A DNA stretch of 64,000 bases from Rhodoferax sp. Its GTDB lineage: Bacteria > Pseudomonadota > Gammaproteobacteria > Burkholderiales > Burkholderiaceae_C. The notes below the pieces were generated by a model. The model did not search any database and had not been told where the DNA came from. It saw nothing but the letters and a program-made list of their open reading frames with translations. Below are positions 43,972-52,688 of the stretch, piece by piece; position 1 is the first letter of the stretch; every line of letters starts with the position of its first letter. The DNA lies in contig JAUSNJ010000086.1 in assembly GCA_030645355.1 (NCBI GenBank), positions 49,913 to 113,912 of the forward strand. Reading direction: 5' to 3'. A program made the translations under genes and the position numbers.

Positions 43972-46251
43972 ATGCATCAGACCCTAGGCCGCGTTCCATT
44001 GGCCACCCATGTGGTGGCACTTTCACATCCCTTGTCGCAGGCATTGACGCAAAGCGCTGCGCCCACCGCGCTGGAAGAAGCGGCCGCCTTCGGGCGCTGG
44101 TGGTTCGACCCCGAGACCAACCAGATTGTCTTGTCCTCCCAGGCTGCGCGCTATCTGAATGTGGAATCTTTGCACCACCAGGGGCTGGACAGCTGCCTGA
44201 TCCATGTGGTGTCGGACGACATGCTTCGCTTGATCGGACAACTGTCGGGGCAGGTTGCGCCCACGGCCAAAAGCGATTTTCGGGTCATCAGTCCGGTGGA
44301 CGGCTTGCGCTGGTTACGCATGACGCAGTTGCCCCCGGATGCGGCCAGTTCTGGCCTGGTCAGCGGCATCCTGGCCGACATTACGCCACTCCAGCATGCC
44401 GCCATGCGCGAGCGACTGGGCTTTGAACTGACGGAGTTCTTGGTGGGTTCCCACCCACTGGGCGATGCCATCACCAATGTGATCCAGTTGATCTGCAAGA
44501 ACCTGGGTTGGGACTGGGGAGCCTATTGGGCCGCTGAAAAATCAGCCCAAGGCACGGCACAACTCGGCTGCAAGTACTTCTGGCACCAGCCGGAGTTGGA
44601 CCTGGCCTCCTTTGGGCAAGAAAGCTCCACCATTTCCCTGGCGCCGGGCGAGGGCCTGGTGGGCAGCGTGTGGCAGAGCGGACAGCCCGACTGGGTGGAA
44701 GACATGGTCAATGACCTGCGTTTTTCGCAGCGCACCAATGACCGCGAATGCAAGCTGTGGTCGGGTTACGTGTTTCCGGTGACCTATGTCTCGGCCGACG
44801 GCCACACGCACAGCCCAGGCGTCCTGGAGTTTTATAGTTGTTTGTCGCGCCAGCCCGAGGCCCAACTGCCCAAACTGTCGGCCACCATAGGCGCTTTCAT
44901 TGCGCAGATGGCGCAGCGCATCGAACACCAGGCCACGATTCTGCATCTGGCCCAGGTGGACGAAATGACCGGCCTGGCCAACCGCAGCCATTTCCACGAG
45001 TTGGTGACCCTGGAGTGCGCGGCGGCCAGCAAAGACAACACCGCTTTCGGGCTGGCCTTCATTGACCTGGACCGCTTCAAACCCATCAACGACGCGTTTG
45101 GTCATGAAGCAGGCAATCAGGTATTGCGCGAATTTGGTCGCCGCTTGCGCGCCTTGGCGCCCGAAGGCTCCAAAGTGGGACGTCTGGGGGGTGATGAATT
45201 CGCGATGCTGATACCCACCGCCGCTTTGCCAGACGCCGCGACTTTGCTAGAGCACATTCTGCAATCCGCGCGGGCACCCTTTGTCTATGAAGGCATCGAG
45301 TTGACGGTCTCGGCCAGCGTGGGAGTCAGCACCTTTCCCCAGTGCGGCGACACTTGCCCGGCCCTGTTGCAAAGCGCCGACGCGGCGATGTACCGCATCA
45401 AGAACAACGGACGCAACGGCTGCCACTTTTCGTCGATCAGCAATACCCATGCACTGGCCGAACAGCAATCGTCCATCGCGCAGCGTCTGGCGTTGGAGAC
45501 CGAACTGCACCACGCACTGCACGGCAACGAGCTGTTCCTGGTCTACCAGCCCATCTTTGACATCTTCCAGCAACGGCTGGAAGCAGTGGAAGCGCTGGTT
45601 CGCTGGCGGCGAGCGGACGGCACCCTGGTGCCACCCGACGTATTCATCCCGATTGCCGAGCAAAGCCATTTGATTGTGCAGATTGGCAAATGGGTGGCGG
45701 AGCAGGCCTGCCGCGACCTGGCCATTTTGCGCGCAGCCCGCTTCAAGGAGCTGAAGGTGCATGTGAACATGGCCGCCTCGGAATTCGCCAGCAAAAACCT
45801 GGCCGATGAGTTGTGTGCCTTGGTGGGCGCATTTGGCTTGCAGGCGAACAGCCTGTCACTGGAGCTGACCGAGGGCATGCTGATGAAACGCCCGGACCAG
45901 GTCATCCCCGTCATGCACACGCTGCGCCATTTGGGCTTTGGCATCAGCCTGGACGACTTTGGGATGGGACATTCCTCACTGGCTTTGTTGAAGAATTTGC
46001 CGATCTCGTCACTCAAGATTGACCGCTCTTTCGTACGCGATCTGGCGCAACAGCGCAACGACCGCGCCATCGTCAAGACTATTGCTGACCTCGGTGCTCA
46101 GATGGGGCTGGAAGTGATTGCCGAGGGGGTAGAGACCGACCCCCAATTGGACATCCTGCGCCAGGCCGGATGCAGCCTGATCCAAGGCTACTTGTTGGGT
46201 CGGCCGATGACGCTGGCCGAACTGCTTGCCAAACACCCCGAGGGAGTCTAG
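43972..46251 (+). CDS. PAS/GAF-GGDEF-EAL dual c-di-GMP enzyme
   Basis: 759 residues. N-terminal PAS-like part (FGRWWFDPETNQIVLSSQAA), then a GAF-like domain (LGDAITNVIQLICKNLGWDW, LAPGEGLVGSVWQSGQ). GGDEF with RLGGDEFAMLI but no I-site RxxD at five residues before. EAL residues are complete: VEALVRWRR, VNMAASEF, ELTEG, LDDFGMGHSSLALLK, KIDRSFVRDL, AEGVETD and IQGYLLGRP. So it could both make and degrade c-di-GMP, with the lack of an I-site favouring no feedback. The mini PilJ-like gene follows after 4 bases. Confidence 0.93.
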   Translation: MHQTLGRVPLATHVVALSHPLSQALTQSAAPTALEEAAAFGRWWFDPETNQIVLSSQAARYLNVESLHHQGLDSCLIHVVSDDMLRLIGQLSGQVAPTAKSDFRVISPVDGLRWLRMTQLPPDAASSGLVSGILADITPLQHAAMRERLGFELTEFLVGSHPLGDAITNVIQLICKNLGWDWGAYWAAEKSAQGTAQLGCKYFWHQPELDLASFGQESSTISLAPGEGLVGSVWQSGQPDWVEDMVNDLRFSQRTNDRECKLWSGYVFPVTYVSADGHTHSPGVLEFYSCLSRQPEAQLPKLSATIGAFIAQMAQRIEHQATILHLAQVDEMTGLANRSHFHELVTLECAAASKDNTAFGLAFIDLDRFKPINDAFGHEAGNQVLREFGRRLRALAPEGSKVGRLGGDEFAMLIPTAALPDAATLLEHILQSARAPFVYEGIELTVSASVGVSTFPQCGDTCPALLQSADAAMYRIKNNGRNGCHFSSISNTHALAEQQSSIAQRLALETELHHALHGNELFLVYQPIFDIFQQRLEAVEALVRWRRADGTLVPPDVFIPIAEQSHLIVQIGKWVAEQACRDLAILRAARFKELKVHVNMAASEFASKNLADELCALVGAFGLQANSLSLELTEGMLMKRPDQVIPVMHTLRHLGFGISLDDFGMGHSSLALLKNLPISSLKIDRSFVRDLAQQRNDRAIVKTIADLGAQMGLEVIAEGVETDPQLDILRQAGCSLIQGYLLGRPMTLAELLAKHPEGV

Positions 46252-46255
46252 AGAC

Positions 46256-46891
46256 ATGGCGCCAGAGCTCTCCGGGGAGGCATTCGCCACGATGATCAAC
46301 CTTTCGGGGCGCCGGCGCTTTACGTCGCAGCGTGTGGTGTTGTATGCCGTACTGGCGACGGGCAACCACCCCCAAGCTGCCACCATTGCGGCGGAGGCCC
46401 TGACGCTGTTCACCGATGCGCACACCACGCTGATCAAGGGGGGCAAAGGCGTACCCGGGGTGTTTGGTGAACCCTTGCAGGAAGCCTACTTTGGCGCCCC
46501 CAAAGGCAACGAGAAAATCCTGGCCTTTATCGCACTGGCCGACCGCGTACTGTTTGCCATCGCGTCAGGTTGGCAACGCCAGGTGCCTGCGCTGCTGGAG
46601 GAACTGGTGGAGTGTTCGTCATCGCTGCTGGCAGTGCTCAATAGCCTGACGGCCATTTACGAGACCGAGGCACGCAACCACGCCAAGCAGGTTGAGCAGC
46701 AATTGCACGGTGCCATGGAGGAGATCAAGAGCATTTCCAAACAGGCCCAGGTCGTGGCCATGAACGCCCGCATTGTAGCGGCGCGGGCCGGGTCTGCCGG
46801 CAATGAATTTGCGGTGGTTGCGACGGAACTGATTGGCATCACCACCGACATTGAAACGATCCTGCAGACCGCCATGAGCAGGCCTGCCTGA
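46256..46891 (+). CDS. Soluble PilJ-N/methyl-accepting-tip-like protein
   Basis: 211 residues from ATG 46256, 4 bases after the GGDEF-EAL stop. The N-terminus resembles the type IV pilus chemotaxis transducer N-terminal domain (MINLSGRRRFTSQRVVLYAVLA). The C-terminus has a short chemoreceptor signalling tip, AMNARIVAARAGSAGNEFAV with VATELI. No transmembrane segment and no full-length coiled coil, so it is a miniature form. Its operon with a c-di-GMP enzyme suggests a sensor partner linked to pilus or surface behaviour (inference). Confidence 0.7.
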   Translation: MAPELSGEAFATMINLSGRRRFTSQRVVLYAVLATGNHPQAATIAAEALTLFTDAHTTLIKGGKGVPGVFGEPLQEAYFGAPKGNEKILAFIALADRVLFAIASGWQRQVPALLEELVECSSSLLAVLNSLTAIYETEARNHAKQVEQQLHGAMEEIKSISKQAQVVAMNARIVAARAGSAGNEFAVVATELIGITTDIETILQTAMSRPA

Positions 46892-46906
46892 CGTCAGTAA
46901 GCACAG

Positions 46907-48808
46907 TCACCTGGGCGCCGACAGCTCCTCCAAATAGAGCATCAGCTGGGCGGGTGGCATCGGGCGACCCAGCAAATAGCCTTGGAGGACGTCGCAACCG
47001 CAGGCGCGCAGAAATTCGGCCTGCGCCTGCGTTTCGACTCCCTCGGCCACCACCGTCAGGTTCAAGGCATGCGACATCTGAATCACCGCGGTGATGATCG
47101 CGGCGCTCTCACCATCCTCCGGGAGGTCGCACACAAAACTCTGATCAATCTTGATTTCGCTCACCTGAAAACGCTTGAGATAGCCGAGCGACGAATAACC
47201 GGTGCCAAAGTCGTCAATGGAGAGCGAAAACCCGGCTTTATGAAAGGCTTCCAGCACCGCCGCCCCGCCCTCTTCCATGAGCGCGCTTTCCGTCAGCTCA
47301 AACTCAAAACGCCCAAAGGATTCACCAAAACGCCCAATCGTTTCGCAAAAATGATCGACCAGACTGCTGCCCCGCAACAGCTGCCGTGACGAGACGTTGA
47401 CCGAGACCTTTGGCAGTTCAAATCCGCTGGCGCGCAGGATTGCCAGATCACGGCACACCTGGCTCAATACCCAATCCCCCAATTCGGAAATCAGGCCGGT
47501 TTGCTCCGCCACGGGTATGAACTCGCCTGGCGTGACCTGGCTTCCGTCATCGCGCTGCCAGCGCGCCAGCGCCTCGACCCCCACGAGCTGGTGGGTCAGG
47601 GCACTGAGCTGCGGCTGGTACGCCACCCACAGGCCGCCTCCACCCTCAAAAAGGGCTTGCCGAAGCCCCGCCTCCAGCTGCAGCTCATTGCGCACGCGCG
47701 CGTCGATGTCCTCGGAGAAAAAATGGAAACAATTCTTGCCGTGGGTCTTGGCCACATACATCGCCATATCGGCGCGCCGCAGCAGGACCGTGGGGTCATT
47801 GTCATCAGCGGGCAGCAGAAGTACCCCGATACTCAACCCGACGTGGCTGGGTGTCGGTTGGGTCGGGAGGGGGTCTGCAATCGCTTCTATCATCAAGCGC
47901 GCCACCCTGGCAGCACTTTCCGGGTCACCAATGCCGTAGAGAATGACGGCGAACTCGTCCCCACCCAGACGGGCCACCACATCGCCCGCGCGCAGGACCG
48001 CCATCATGCGCTCGCCAATCATCTTGAGCGCCTGATCCCCGACGGCGTGCCCCAGCGAGTCGTTCACTTTCTTGAAATCATCCACATCGACGAACAACAA
48101 GGCGGAACCGGTGCGCTCGCGCGCGGTGCGTGCCACAGCCTGGCGCAACTCGCGCTCAAACAGCCGGCGGTTGGCCAGGCCGGTCACCGGATCGTAGAAA
48201 GCCAGTTGCTCCAATTGCTCTTCCGCCCGCACCATGCGGCGACGCAATCCGCTGGTCAGACGGTAGGCCAGCGCCAGCGCAACTGTCGCTATACCCAACA
48301 CGCCCACCGCGTATTCGAACATGCGCCAATACAGCCAGGAAAAACTCACGTGCAGCAACAAGGTTCCAACCCGGGTACCTTCGACCTGTATGTCCTCGCG
48401 CAGCACGCCGTCAAACATCCCGTAGCGGGTTTCGGCCGGCACTTCATACAGTTTGCGCGTGCCGTCCTCGCGGGCGATGCTCAGATGCTCGGGGAAACTC
48501 CACCCTGTGTCGGAAAGGGACGCGAGTTGCCCACCGTCCGCGCGGTACAAGGCACCACCAGTGATACGCGGCGTCAGCCGCACCGCATTGATGGTTTCCT
48601 GGGCGGCCTTGGCATCATTGAAAGCCAGGGCAGCCGTGCTGTTGGCGCCAATGATGGCCGCCTCGGTGTGGAGTTCCTCCAGCATCAGGGACCGACCCAC
48701 CACGTACTGGTGCACCATCAGCAGGATGAACGCAATCAGCAGAGCCAGGCCGGTTGACAGCAGGCTCAGGTGATTGGAACGCCGGATGCGGTCTACCTGG
48801 GTATTCAT
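46907..48808 (-). CDS. Membrane GGDEF-EAL protein (YfiN-like sensor)
   Basis: 633 residues. Two transmembrane segments (LSLLSTGLALLIAFILLMV and YAVGVLGIATVALALAYR) bracket a periplasmic domain with features of CHASE8/YfiN (LEELHTEAAIIGANSTAALAFND). GGDEF has I-site RAGD and A-site RLGGDEFAVIL. EAL residues are intact (VEALARWQR, VNVSSRQ, ELTES, DDFGTGYSSLGYLKR, AEGVET). YfiN-type cyclases are held inactive by YfiR; here yfiR-like DNA lies 4 bases upstream in the operon. Third gene after a TonB receptor. Confidence 0.92.
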   Translation of the reverse strand: MNTQVDRIRRSNHLSLLSTGLALLIAFILLMVHQYVVGRSLMLEELHTEAAIIGANSTAALAFNDAKAAQETINAVRLTPRITGGALYRADGGQLASLSDTGWSFPEHLSIAREDGTRKLYEVPAETRYGMFDGVLREDIQVEGTRVGTLLLHVSFSWLYWRMFEYAVGVLGIATVALALAYRLTSGLRRRMVRAEEQLEQLAFYDPVTGLANRRLFERELRQAVARTARERTGSALLFVDVDDFKKVNDSLGHAVGDQALKMIGERMMAVLRAGDVVARLGGDEFAVILYGIGDPESAARVARLMIEAIADPLPTQPTPSHVGLSIGVLLLPADDNDPTVLLRRADMAMYVAKTHGKNCFHFFSEDIDARVRNELQLEAGLRQALFEGGGGLWVAYQPQLSALTHQLVGVEALARWQRDDGSQVTPGEFIPVAEQTGLISELGDWVLSQVCRDLAILRASGFELPKVSVNVSSRQLLRGSSLVDHFCETIGRFGESFGRFEFELTESALMEEGGAAVLEAFHKAGFSLSIDDFGTGYSSLGYLKRFQVSEIKIDQSFVCDLPEDGESAAIITAVIQMSHALNLTVVAEGVETQAQAEFLRACGCDVLQGYLLGRPMPPAQLMLYLEELSAPR

Positions 48809-48812
48809 TGCT

Positions 48813-49346
48813 TCACTCGGTCACGTGCCGCGCCAGACGCAACACTTTTGAACTGACAGTCAGTCCGGCCTGGCGTGCCGAGCGCAAATCGATGTCGAAG
48901 ACCACGCGTCCGCCTTCAATCTCCAGGTTGAGCATCACACCACTCTGAAGGTAGCCCGGCGAATCCCCCACCACCAGGATACCGCGGGCTGGCAGGCTTG
49001 AAGCAAGGCGTGGCAGCCCGCTGGCGTCGGTCGGTGAGAGGTATAAGACCTGGCAGTCACCCAGCGTCGCGGCATCTGCACGCTCGACCTGGAGCGGCTG
49101 GCCTTTGAGCAACTTGCCCCCCAACTGCGCAAGCGCCGTGGCGACCGGGCTCCCCGCCAGGTAGCACACGGTCAGCCGGTCTGGCGAGCGCCCCACCGGG
49201 GTTGGCCAGTCCACAAACAGCAACATATTGACCAGGATGGCCGCCTTCAGCTCTGGTTCGGGCGCCTGGCGTTGCGCGTGGACAATGGGTGTCAGCGCCA
49301 GCAGAACCAGCGCAAAAGCCGCTCTCCAAAACCCTCCGACAGCCAT
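48813..49346 (-). CDS. YfiR-family periplasmic regulator
   Basis: 177 residues from ATG 49346. Signal peptide MAVGGFWRAAFALVLLALT...VHAQ. DUF4154/YfiR pattern: ELKAAILVNMLLFVDWP, LTVCYLAGSPVA, CQVLYLSPTDAS, GILVVGDSPGYLQSGVMLNLE, and the tail VFDIDLRSARQAGLTVSSKVLRLA. It binds the periplasmic domain of the adjacent cyclase and inhibits it, as in the Pseudomonas YfiBNR system. Here the third component is a TonB receptor (49363-51348) instead of YfiB. Confidence 0.88.
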   Translation of the reverse strand: MAVGGFWRAAFALVLLALTPIVHAQRQAPEPELKAAILVNMLLFVDWPTPVGRSPDRLTVCYLAGSPVATALAQLGGKLLKGQPLQVERADAATLGDCQVLYLSPTDASGLPRLASSLPARGILVVGDSPGYLQSGVMLNLEIEGGRVVFDIDLRSARQAGLTVSSKVLRLARHVTE

Positions 49347-49362
49347 CAGCACGTGCCGGACC

Positions 49363-51348
49363 TCACAGCGGCATGCTCCAACGCAGTCTGAACTGTCGTC
49401 CGTCCTGAGCCAGCGCATCCTGCGCAAAAGCCGATGACGCCGGGTCACGATAGTGGCGATCGCCCACGTTGTAAATCCCCAGTGCGAGTTCGCCTCCCCC
49501 CAGCAAGCGCCGCGAGGTCAGCGTCACATTCGCCATGCCAAACCCAGGCACCCACCCAGCCAACGACCGCCGTTCCGACATGCCTTGCCACTCGGCACCC
49601 ACCGCCCACCCTGCGGCCAGCGGCAGGCCCAACACCAGTTTGCCCAGCCATTGCGGAGAATTCCCGAGTTCGCTGCCATCGGCCGCGCTGGACCACTGCC
49701 GCGAAAGGCTGCCACGCAGGCGAGAACCGCCATCCCACCGACGTTCCGCATTGAAATCGATGCCACGGGTCTGAACATGGGACTGATTGGAGTACATCAG
49801 CAGTCCATCGGCCGGATCAAGTACCTGGTCGATCAGGTCCTGCACATCGTTGCGGTAGATGTTTACCCCAAAACGACCCGCCTGCCCCACCCGAAAATCG
49901 GCCGCCAGTTCCACGCTGCGGATACGCTCCGGCAGCAGCGCTGGATTGGCCTTTTGCAGCACACCGCCATCGTCGTAAAAGCGCTCATAGGCGTTGGGCG
50001 CACGGTAGGCGCTGCCCACCATCGCCTTTAGCGCGGCGCTCTCATTCGGTTGATAAATCAGCGCGGCGCGCGGCGAGGTGATGGCCGAATAGTCGCTGTG
50101 CTTGTCATAGCGCAAACCCAGGTTCAGCAGCCACTGCGGGGACAGACGCCATTCGTCCTGCACGAAGGCCCCCAGCGTTTGGGAGGGCCGGTTGCTGTAG
50201 AGATAGCTGACCGCCGGGAGAACATCAAAATTGCGCTGTTCCAGTTGCGTGTTCGACTGCACCTCGAGCCCGAGCATCACTTTATGCGCGGGCTGCGTGG
50301 TCATGATCAGGCGGTAGTCACCACCCACCCAGTTGGCGCGCCCCTGGTCGAGATTGTCCAGCGCATCGGCGTAACGGTAGGAGCCGTCGTATCGATAGCT
50401 GCCATTGAACAGACGAAACTGCTGTTGCCACCCTTTGGACAACTCGCCGTCATAGGCCAGTTCAAGCAGAGCATGCTGATCCACTGTGCGCGTACCGGGC
50501 TCGCCAAAAGCGGTCAGGAACGGAGCGTTGGGCAGGTTCTTGTCGCGCGAACTGAGGTTGGCGCTCAGGCGCCAGTTGCCAAAGCGCAACTTGCCATAGG
50601 CCTTTTGGTAGCTCTCTCCATCCAGACCACGCGCCCAGCCGTCGTGCGTCGCGTTGTCGAACTCGGGAAAATAAAGATCATCGCCACGCGCACCGGAGGC
50701 CGCGAGCGCAAAAAACCATTCGTGCTCACTGTCGATGCGCTGGCCTGCCAGCAGGCCCAGGCGGCGACTCCCCGCGCTGCCTACATCGGCGGTCAACCGC
50801 GCGCCGTTGATGTCGCCGCCATCCAGCATCACGGCATTGACAATGCCAAACAAGGCGTTGGCGCCATAGACCGCGGACGCCGGCCCGGCCACGAACTCCA
50901 GCCGTTTGACCCAGTCCAGCTCAATAGGGGACTCATTCCCGATGTGTGCCTGATCGTACAGCGCATCGTTGCGCCGCGCACCGTCGGTCAACAGCAGAAT
51001 CCGGGAGTTGTAGTCGCCAGGGCGGCTGAAGCCACGCACCCCGAGGTAACTGTAGTTGCGGTCATTGCTGACGTAGGCGCCCGGTACGCTGGACAGTGCC
51101 TCGGCCAGATTGCGGTAGCCGTGGCGGTGCAACTCCTGCTGATCGATCACCGTCGCCGAGGCCGGAGAGTCCACCAGGGGCTGCGCATAGCGCGACGCGC
51201 CCTGCACCTCGACACGGAGCAGGTCGTCCAGCGACATCTGCGCCAACTCCGTGGCGCCCGCCAAGGGCCCACCGGCCTGCGTGGACGCACCAAACCACAG
51301 GGCTATCAACCCCATGGAGCATTTGTAGCGCAACGCGGTTGATGGCAT
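49363..51348 (-). CDS. TonB-dependent receptor, first gene of a YfiR/c-di-GMP operon
   Basis: 661 residues. A short signal region precedes the plug domain: LAQMSLDDLLRVEVQGASRY, PASATVIDQQELHRHGYRN, LSSVPGAYV, RILLLTDGARRND, and VKRLEFVAGPASAVYGANA. The barrel ends in RQFRLRWSMPL. The plug is of the colicin-receptor-like/heme-siderophore type, ligand unknown. It is followed at 16 bases by the YfiR gene and then by the membrane cyclase, so uptake or binding at the outer membrane may set c-di-GMP levels. Confidence 0.9.
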   Translation of the reverse strand: MPSTALRYKCSMGLIALWFGASTQAGGPLAGATELAQMSLDDLLRVEVQGASRYAQPLVDSPASATVIDQQELHRHGYRNLAEALSSVPGAYVSNDRNYSYLGVRGFSRPGDYNSRILLLTDGARRNDALYDQAHIGNESPIELDWVKRLEFVAGPASAVYGANALFGIVNAVMLDGGDINGARLTADVGSAGSRRLGLLAGQRIDSEHEWFFALAASGARGDDLYFPEFDNATHDGWARGLDGESYQKAYGKLRFGNWRLSANLSSRDKNLPNAPFLTAFGEPGTRTVDQHALLELAYDGELSKGWQQQFRLFNGSYRYDGSYRYADALDNLDQGRANWVGGDYRLIMTTQPAHKVMLGLEVQSNTQLEQRNFDVLPAVSYLYSNRPSQTLGAFVQDEWRLSPQWLLNLGLRYDKHSDYSAITSPRAALIYQPNESAALKAMVGSAYRAPNAYERFYDDGGVLQKANPALLPERIRSVELAADFRVGQAGRFGVNIYRNDVQDLIDQVLDPADGLLMYSNQSHVQTRGIDFNAERRWDGGSRLRGSLSRQWSSAADGSELGNSPQWLGKLVLGLPLAAGWAVGAEWQGMSERRSLAGWVPGFGMANVTLTSRRLLGGGELALGIYNVGDRHYRDPASSAFAQDALAQDGRQFRLRWSMPL

Positions 51349-51446
51349 TCACTGTCCTTGCGGTAACCAAATCCCAATTCTATGTGCGCGATACGGACAG
51401 CGAAAAGGAAATACAACCGCATCCTGCATGCTGTGGGCACGCCAGG

Positions 51447-51476
51447 TTGACGTATGCATATGCGTGCACATATACT
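51447..51476 (+). promoter_or_regulatory. Leaderless promoter of the ArsR gene
   Basis: -35 TTGACG (51447-51452), 18-bp spacer, -10 TATACT (51471-51476). The expected start point, seven to eight bases on, coincides with the ATG at 51484, so the ArsR mRNA is probably leaderless; no Shine-Dalgarno is present. The operator at 51454-51472 occupies the spacer. Confidence 0.65.
51454..51472. promoter_or_regulatory. ArsR operator, copy 1
   Basis: ATGCATATGCGTGCACATA contains the near-palindrome ATATG-CGTGCA-CATAT. The same 19-base sequence with two changes occurs at 51860-51878 before the downstream gene. It lies between the -35 and -10 of the ArsR promoter, so a bound repressor would block its own transcription. 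Confidence 0.7.
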
Positions 51477-51483
51477 CCACACC

Positions 51484-51831
51484 ATGAAACCGATCACCAC
51501 CCGCGCCCAAGCCGCAGACGCATGCATCGAAATACTGGATGCCGACTTCTTTCGCGCCCTGTGCGAGCCCGCTCGGCTGGAGATCTTCCGCCACCTGGTG
51601 TTGGCCGGCCGATCCGACATTGCCACCATCGCCGAAGCCATGCCGCAGGACCGATCGGTCATCGCCCGCCACTTGCAAACCCTGGAGCGCGCTGGCGTGC
51701 TGCATGCGCAAACCGAAGGGCGCCACACGTTTTACGAGATTGACGGCCCCGCCATTGCGTCGCGCATGGAGAAAATTGTGGGCCTGGTGCGCGCCCTGGT
51801 ACCGCTGTGCTGTGTCGGCCCCAACCGTTGA
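51484..51831 (+). CDS. ArsR/SmtB-family transcriptional repressor
   Basis: 115 residues from ATG 51484. Winged helix: ALCEPARLEIFRHLVLAG, IAEAMPQDRSVIARHLQTLERAG and the wing QTEGRHTFYEI. A terminal CCVGP pair of cysteines may take part in sensing, but no classic metal-box CVCD is seen. It probably represses itself and the sterol-desaturase-like gene through the shared operator. Confidence 0.87.
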   Translation: MKPITTRAQAADACIEILDADFFRALCEPARLEIFRHLVLAGRSDIATIAEAMPQDRSVIARHLQTLERAGVLHAQTEGRHTFYEIDGPAIASRMEKIVGLVRALVPLCCVGPNR

Positions 51832-51859
51832 TTTTTGGCCGTTTTTTTTAACTCAATAC

Positions 51860-51878
51860 ATGCATATCGGTGCACATA
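51860..51878. promoter_or_regulatory. ArsR operator, copy 2
   Basis: ATGCATATCGGTGCACATA matches copy 1 except for two central bases. It lies about 40 bases before the sterol-desaturase start. A -10-like TAAACA (51877-51882) is in the same relative place as the -10 of copy 1, but no good -35 is visible. Confidence 0.65.
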
Positions 51879-51915
51879 AACACATCTTGTAGCAACCAAC
51901 CCACTGGAGAAAACC

Positions 51916-52650
51916 ATGCAACCCGAAGAACTCTTAGGCCTCGCGATACCCGTCATCTTTTTCATCCTGCTCGGCATCGAGTCGCGCCATCCGGCGCGCC
52001 CGTTTGAGTCCGTCCACCGCTGGCGGCGCACGGGCTTGCTGTTCTTTGCCATGGTGCTGGTGGTCGGCTCGCTGGCGCCCCTGCTGCTGCCACTCAACTG
52101 GTTCAAGGCCCAAGCGCTGCTGGACTTGAGCGCGCTGGGGCTGTGGGGTATTCCGGTGGGGCTGTTGGTCTCCACGTTCTTCGGCTATTGGCTGCACCGC
52201 GCCGAGCACCGCTTTGACTGGCTATGGCGCGCCTCGCACCAGTTGCACCACAGCGCGCCCCGGGTGGACCTGGCGGGCGCGTACTTCACGCATCCGGTCG
52301 AGGTGCTGCTCAAGGTGATGCTGGGCACCACGGTCAGCGTCTACCTGCTGGGCCTCGCGCCGATGGCGGCATCCGCCGTGGCACTGGCCAGCGCGCTCTT
52401 GAGCATGTGGCAGCACTGGAACGTCCACACACCGCACTGGATCGGCTACCTCATCCCACGACCAGAGTCGCATGTGCTGCACCATGCCCGCGACAACCAG
52501 GCGCGCAACTATGGCGACCTACCCATCTGGGACATGGTGTTTGGCACCTTCAGCAACCCGCGCGCGCAGTCCTCAGTCACCGTGGGCTTTGACGCAGCAA
52601 GCAGCACCCGCATCAAAGACATGCTGTTGATGCGGGATGTCAACGCCTAG
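51916..52650 (+). CDS. Sterol desaturase/fatty acid hydroxylase family protein
   Basis: 244 residues with four or so transmembrane helices. The histidine clusters of the diiron family are present: GYWLHRAEHRFDWLW, HQLHHSAPRVD, MWQHWNVHTPHW and HVLHHARDNQARNYG. It would use O2 to hydroxylate or desaturate a lipid in the inner membrane. Ribosome-binding site GGAG precedes the ATG. Regulated together with the upstream ArsR gene by a duplicated operator. Confidence 0.9.
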   Translation: MQPEELLGLAIPVIFFILLGIESRHPARPFESVHRWRRTGLLFFAMVLVVGSLAPLLLPLNWFKAQALLDLSALGLWGIPVGLLVSTFFGYWLHRAEHRFDWLWRASHQLHHSAPRVDLAGAYFTHPVEVLLKVMLGTTVSVYLLGLAPMAASAVALASALLSMWQHWNVHTPHWIGYLIPRPESHVLHHARDNQARNYGDLPIWDMVFGTFSNPRAQSSVTVGFDAASSTRIKDMLLMRDVNA

Positions 52651-52688
52651 CGGGTCGCCCTCGCCGCAGCAGCAAAGACCAACCCGCG

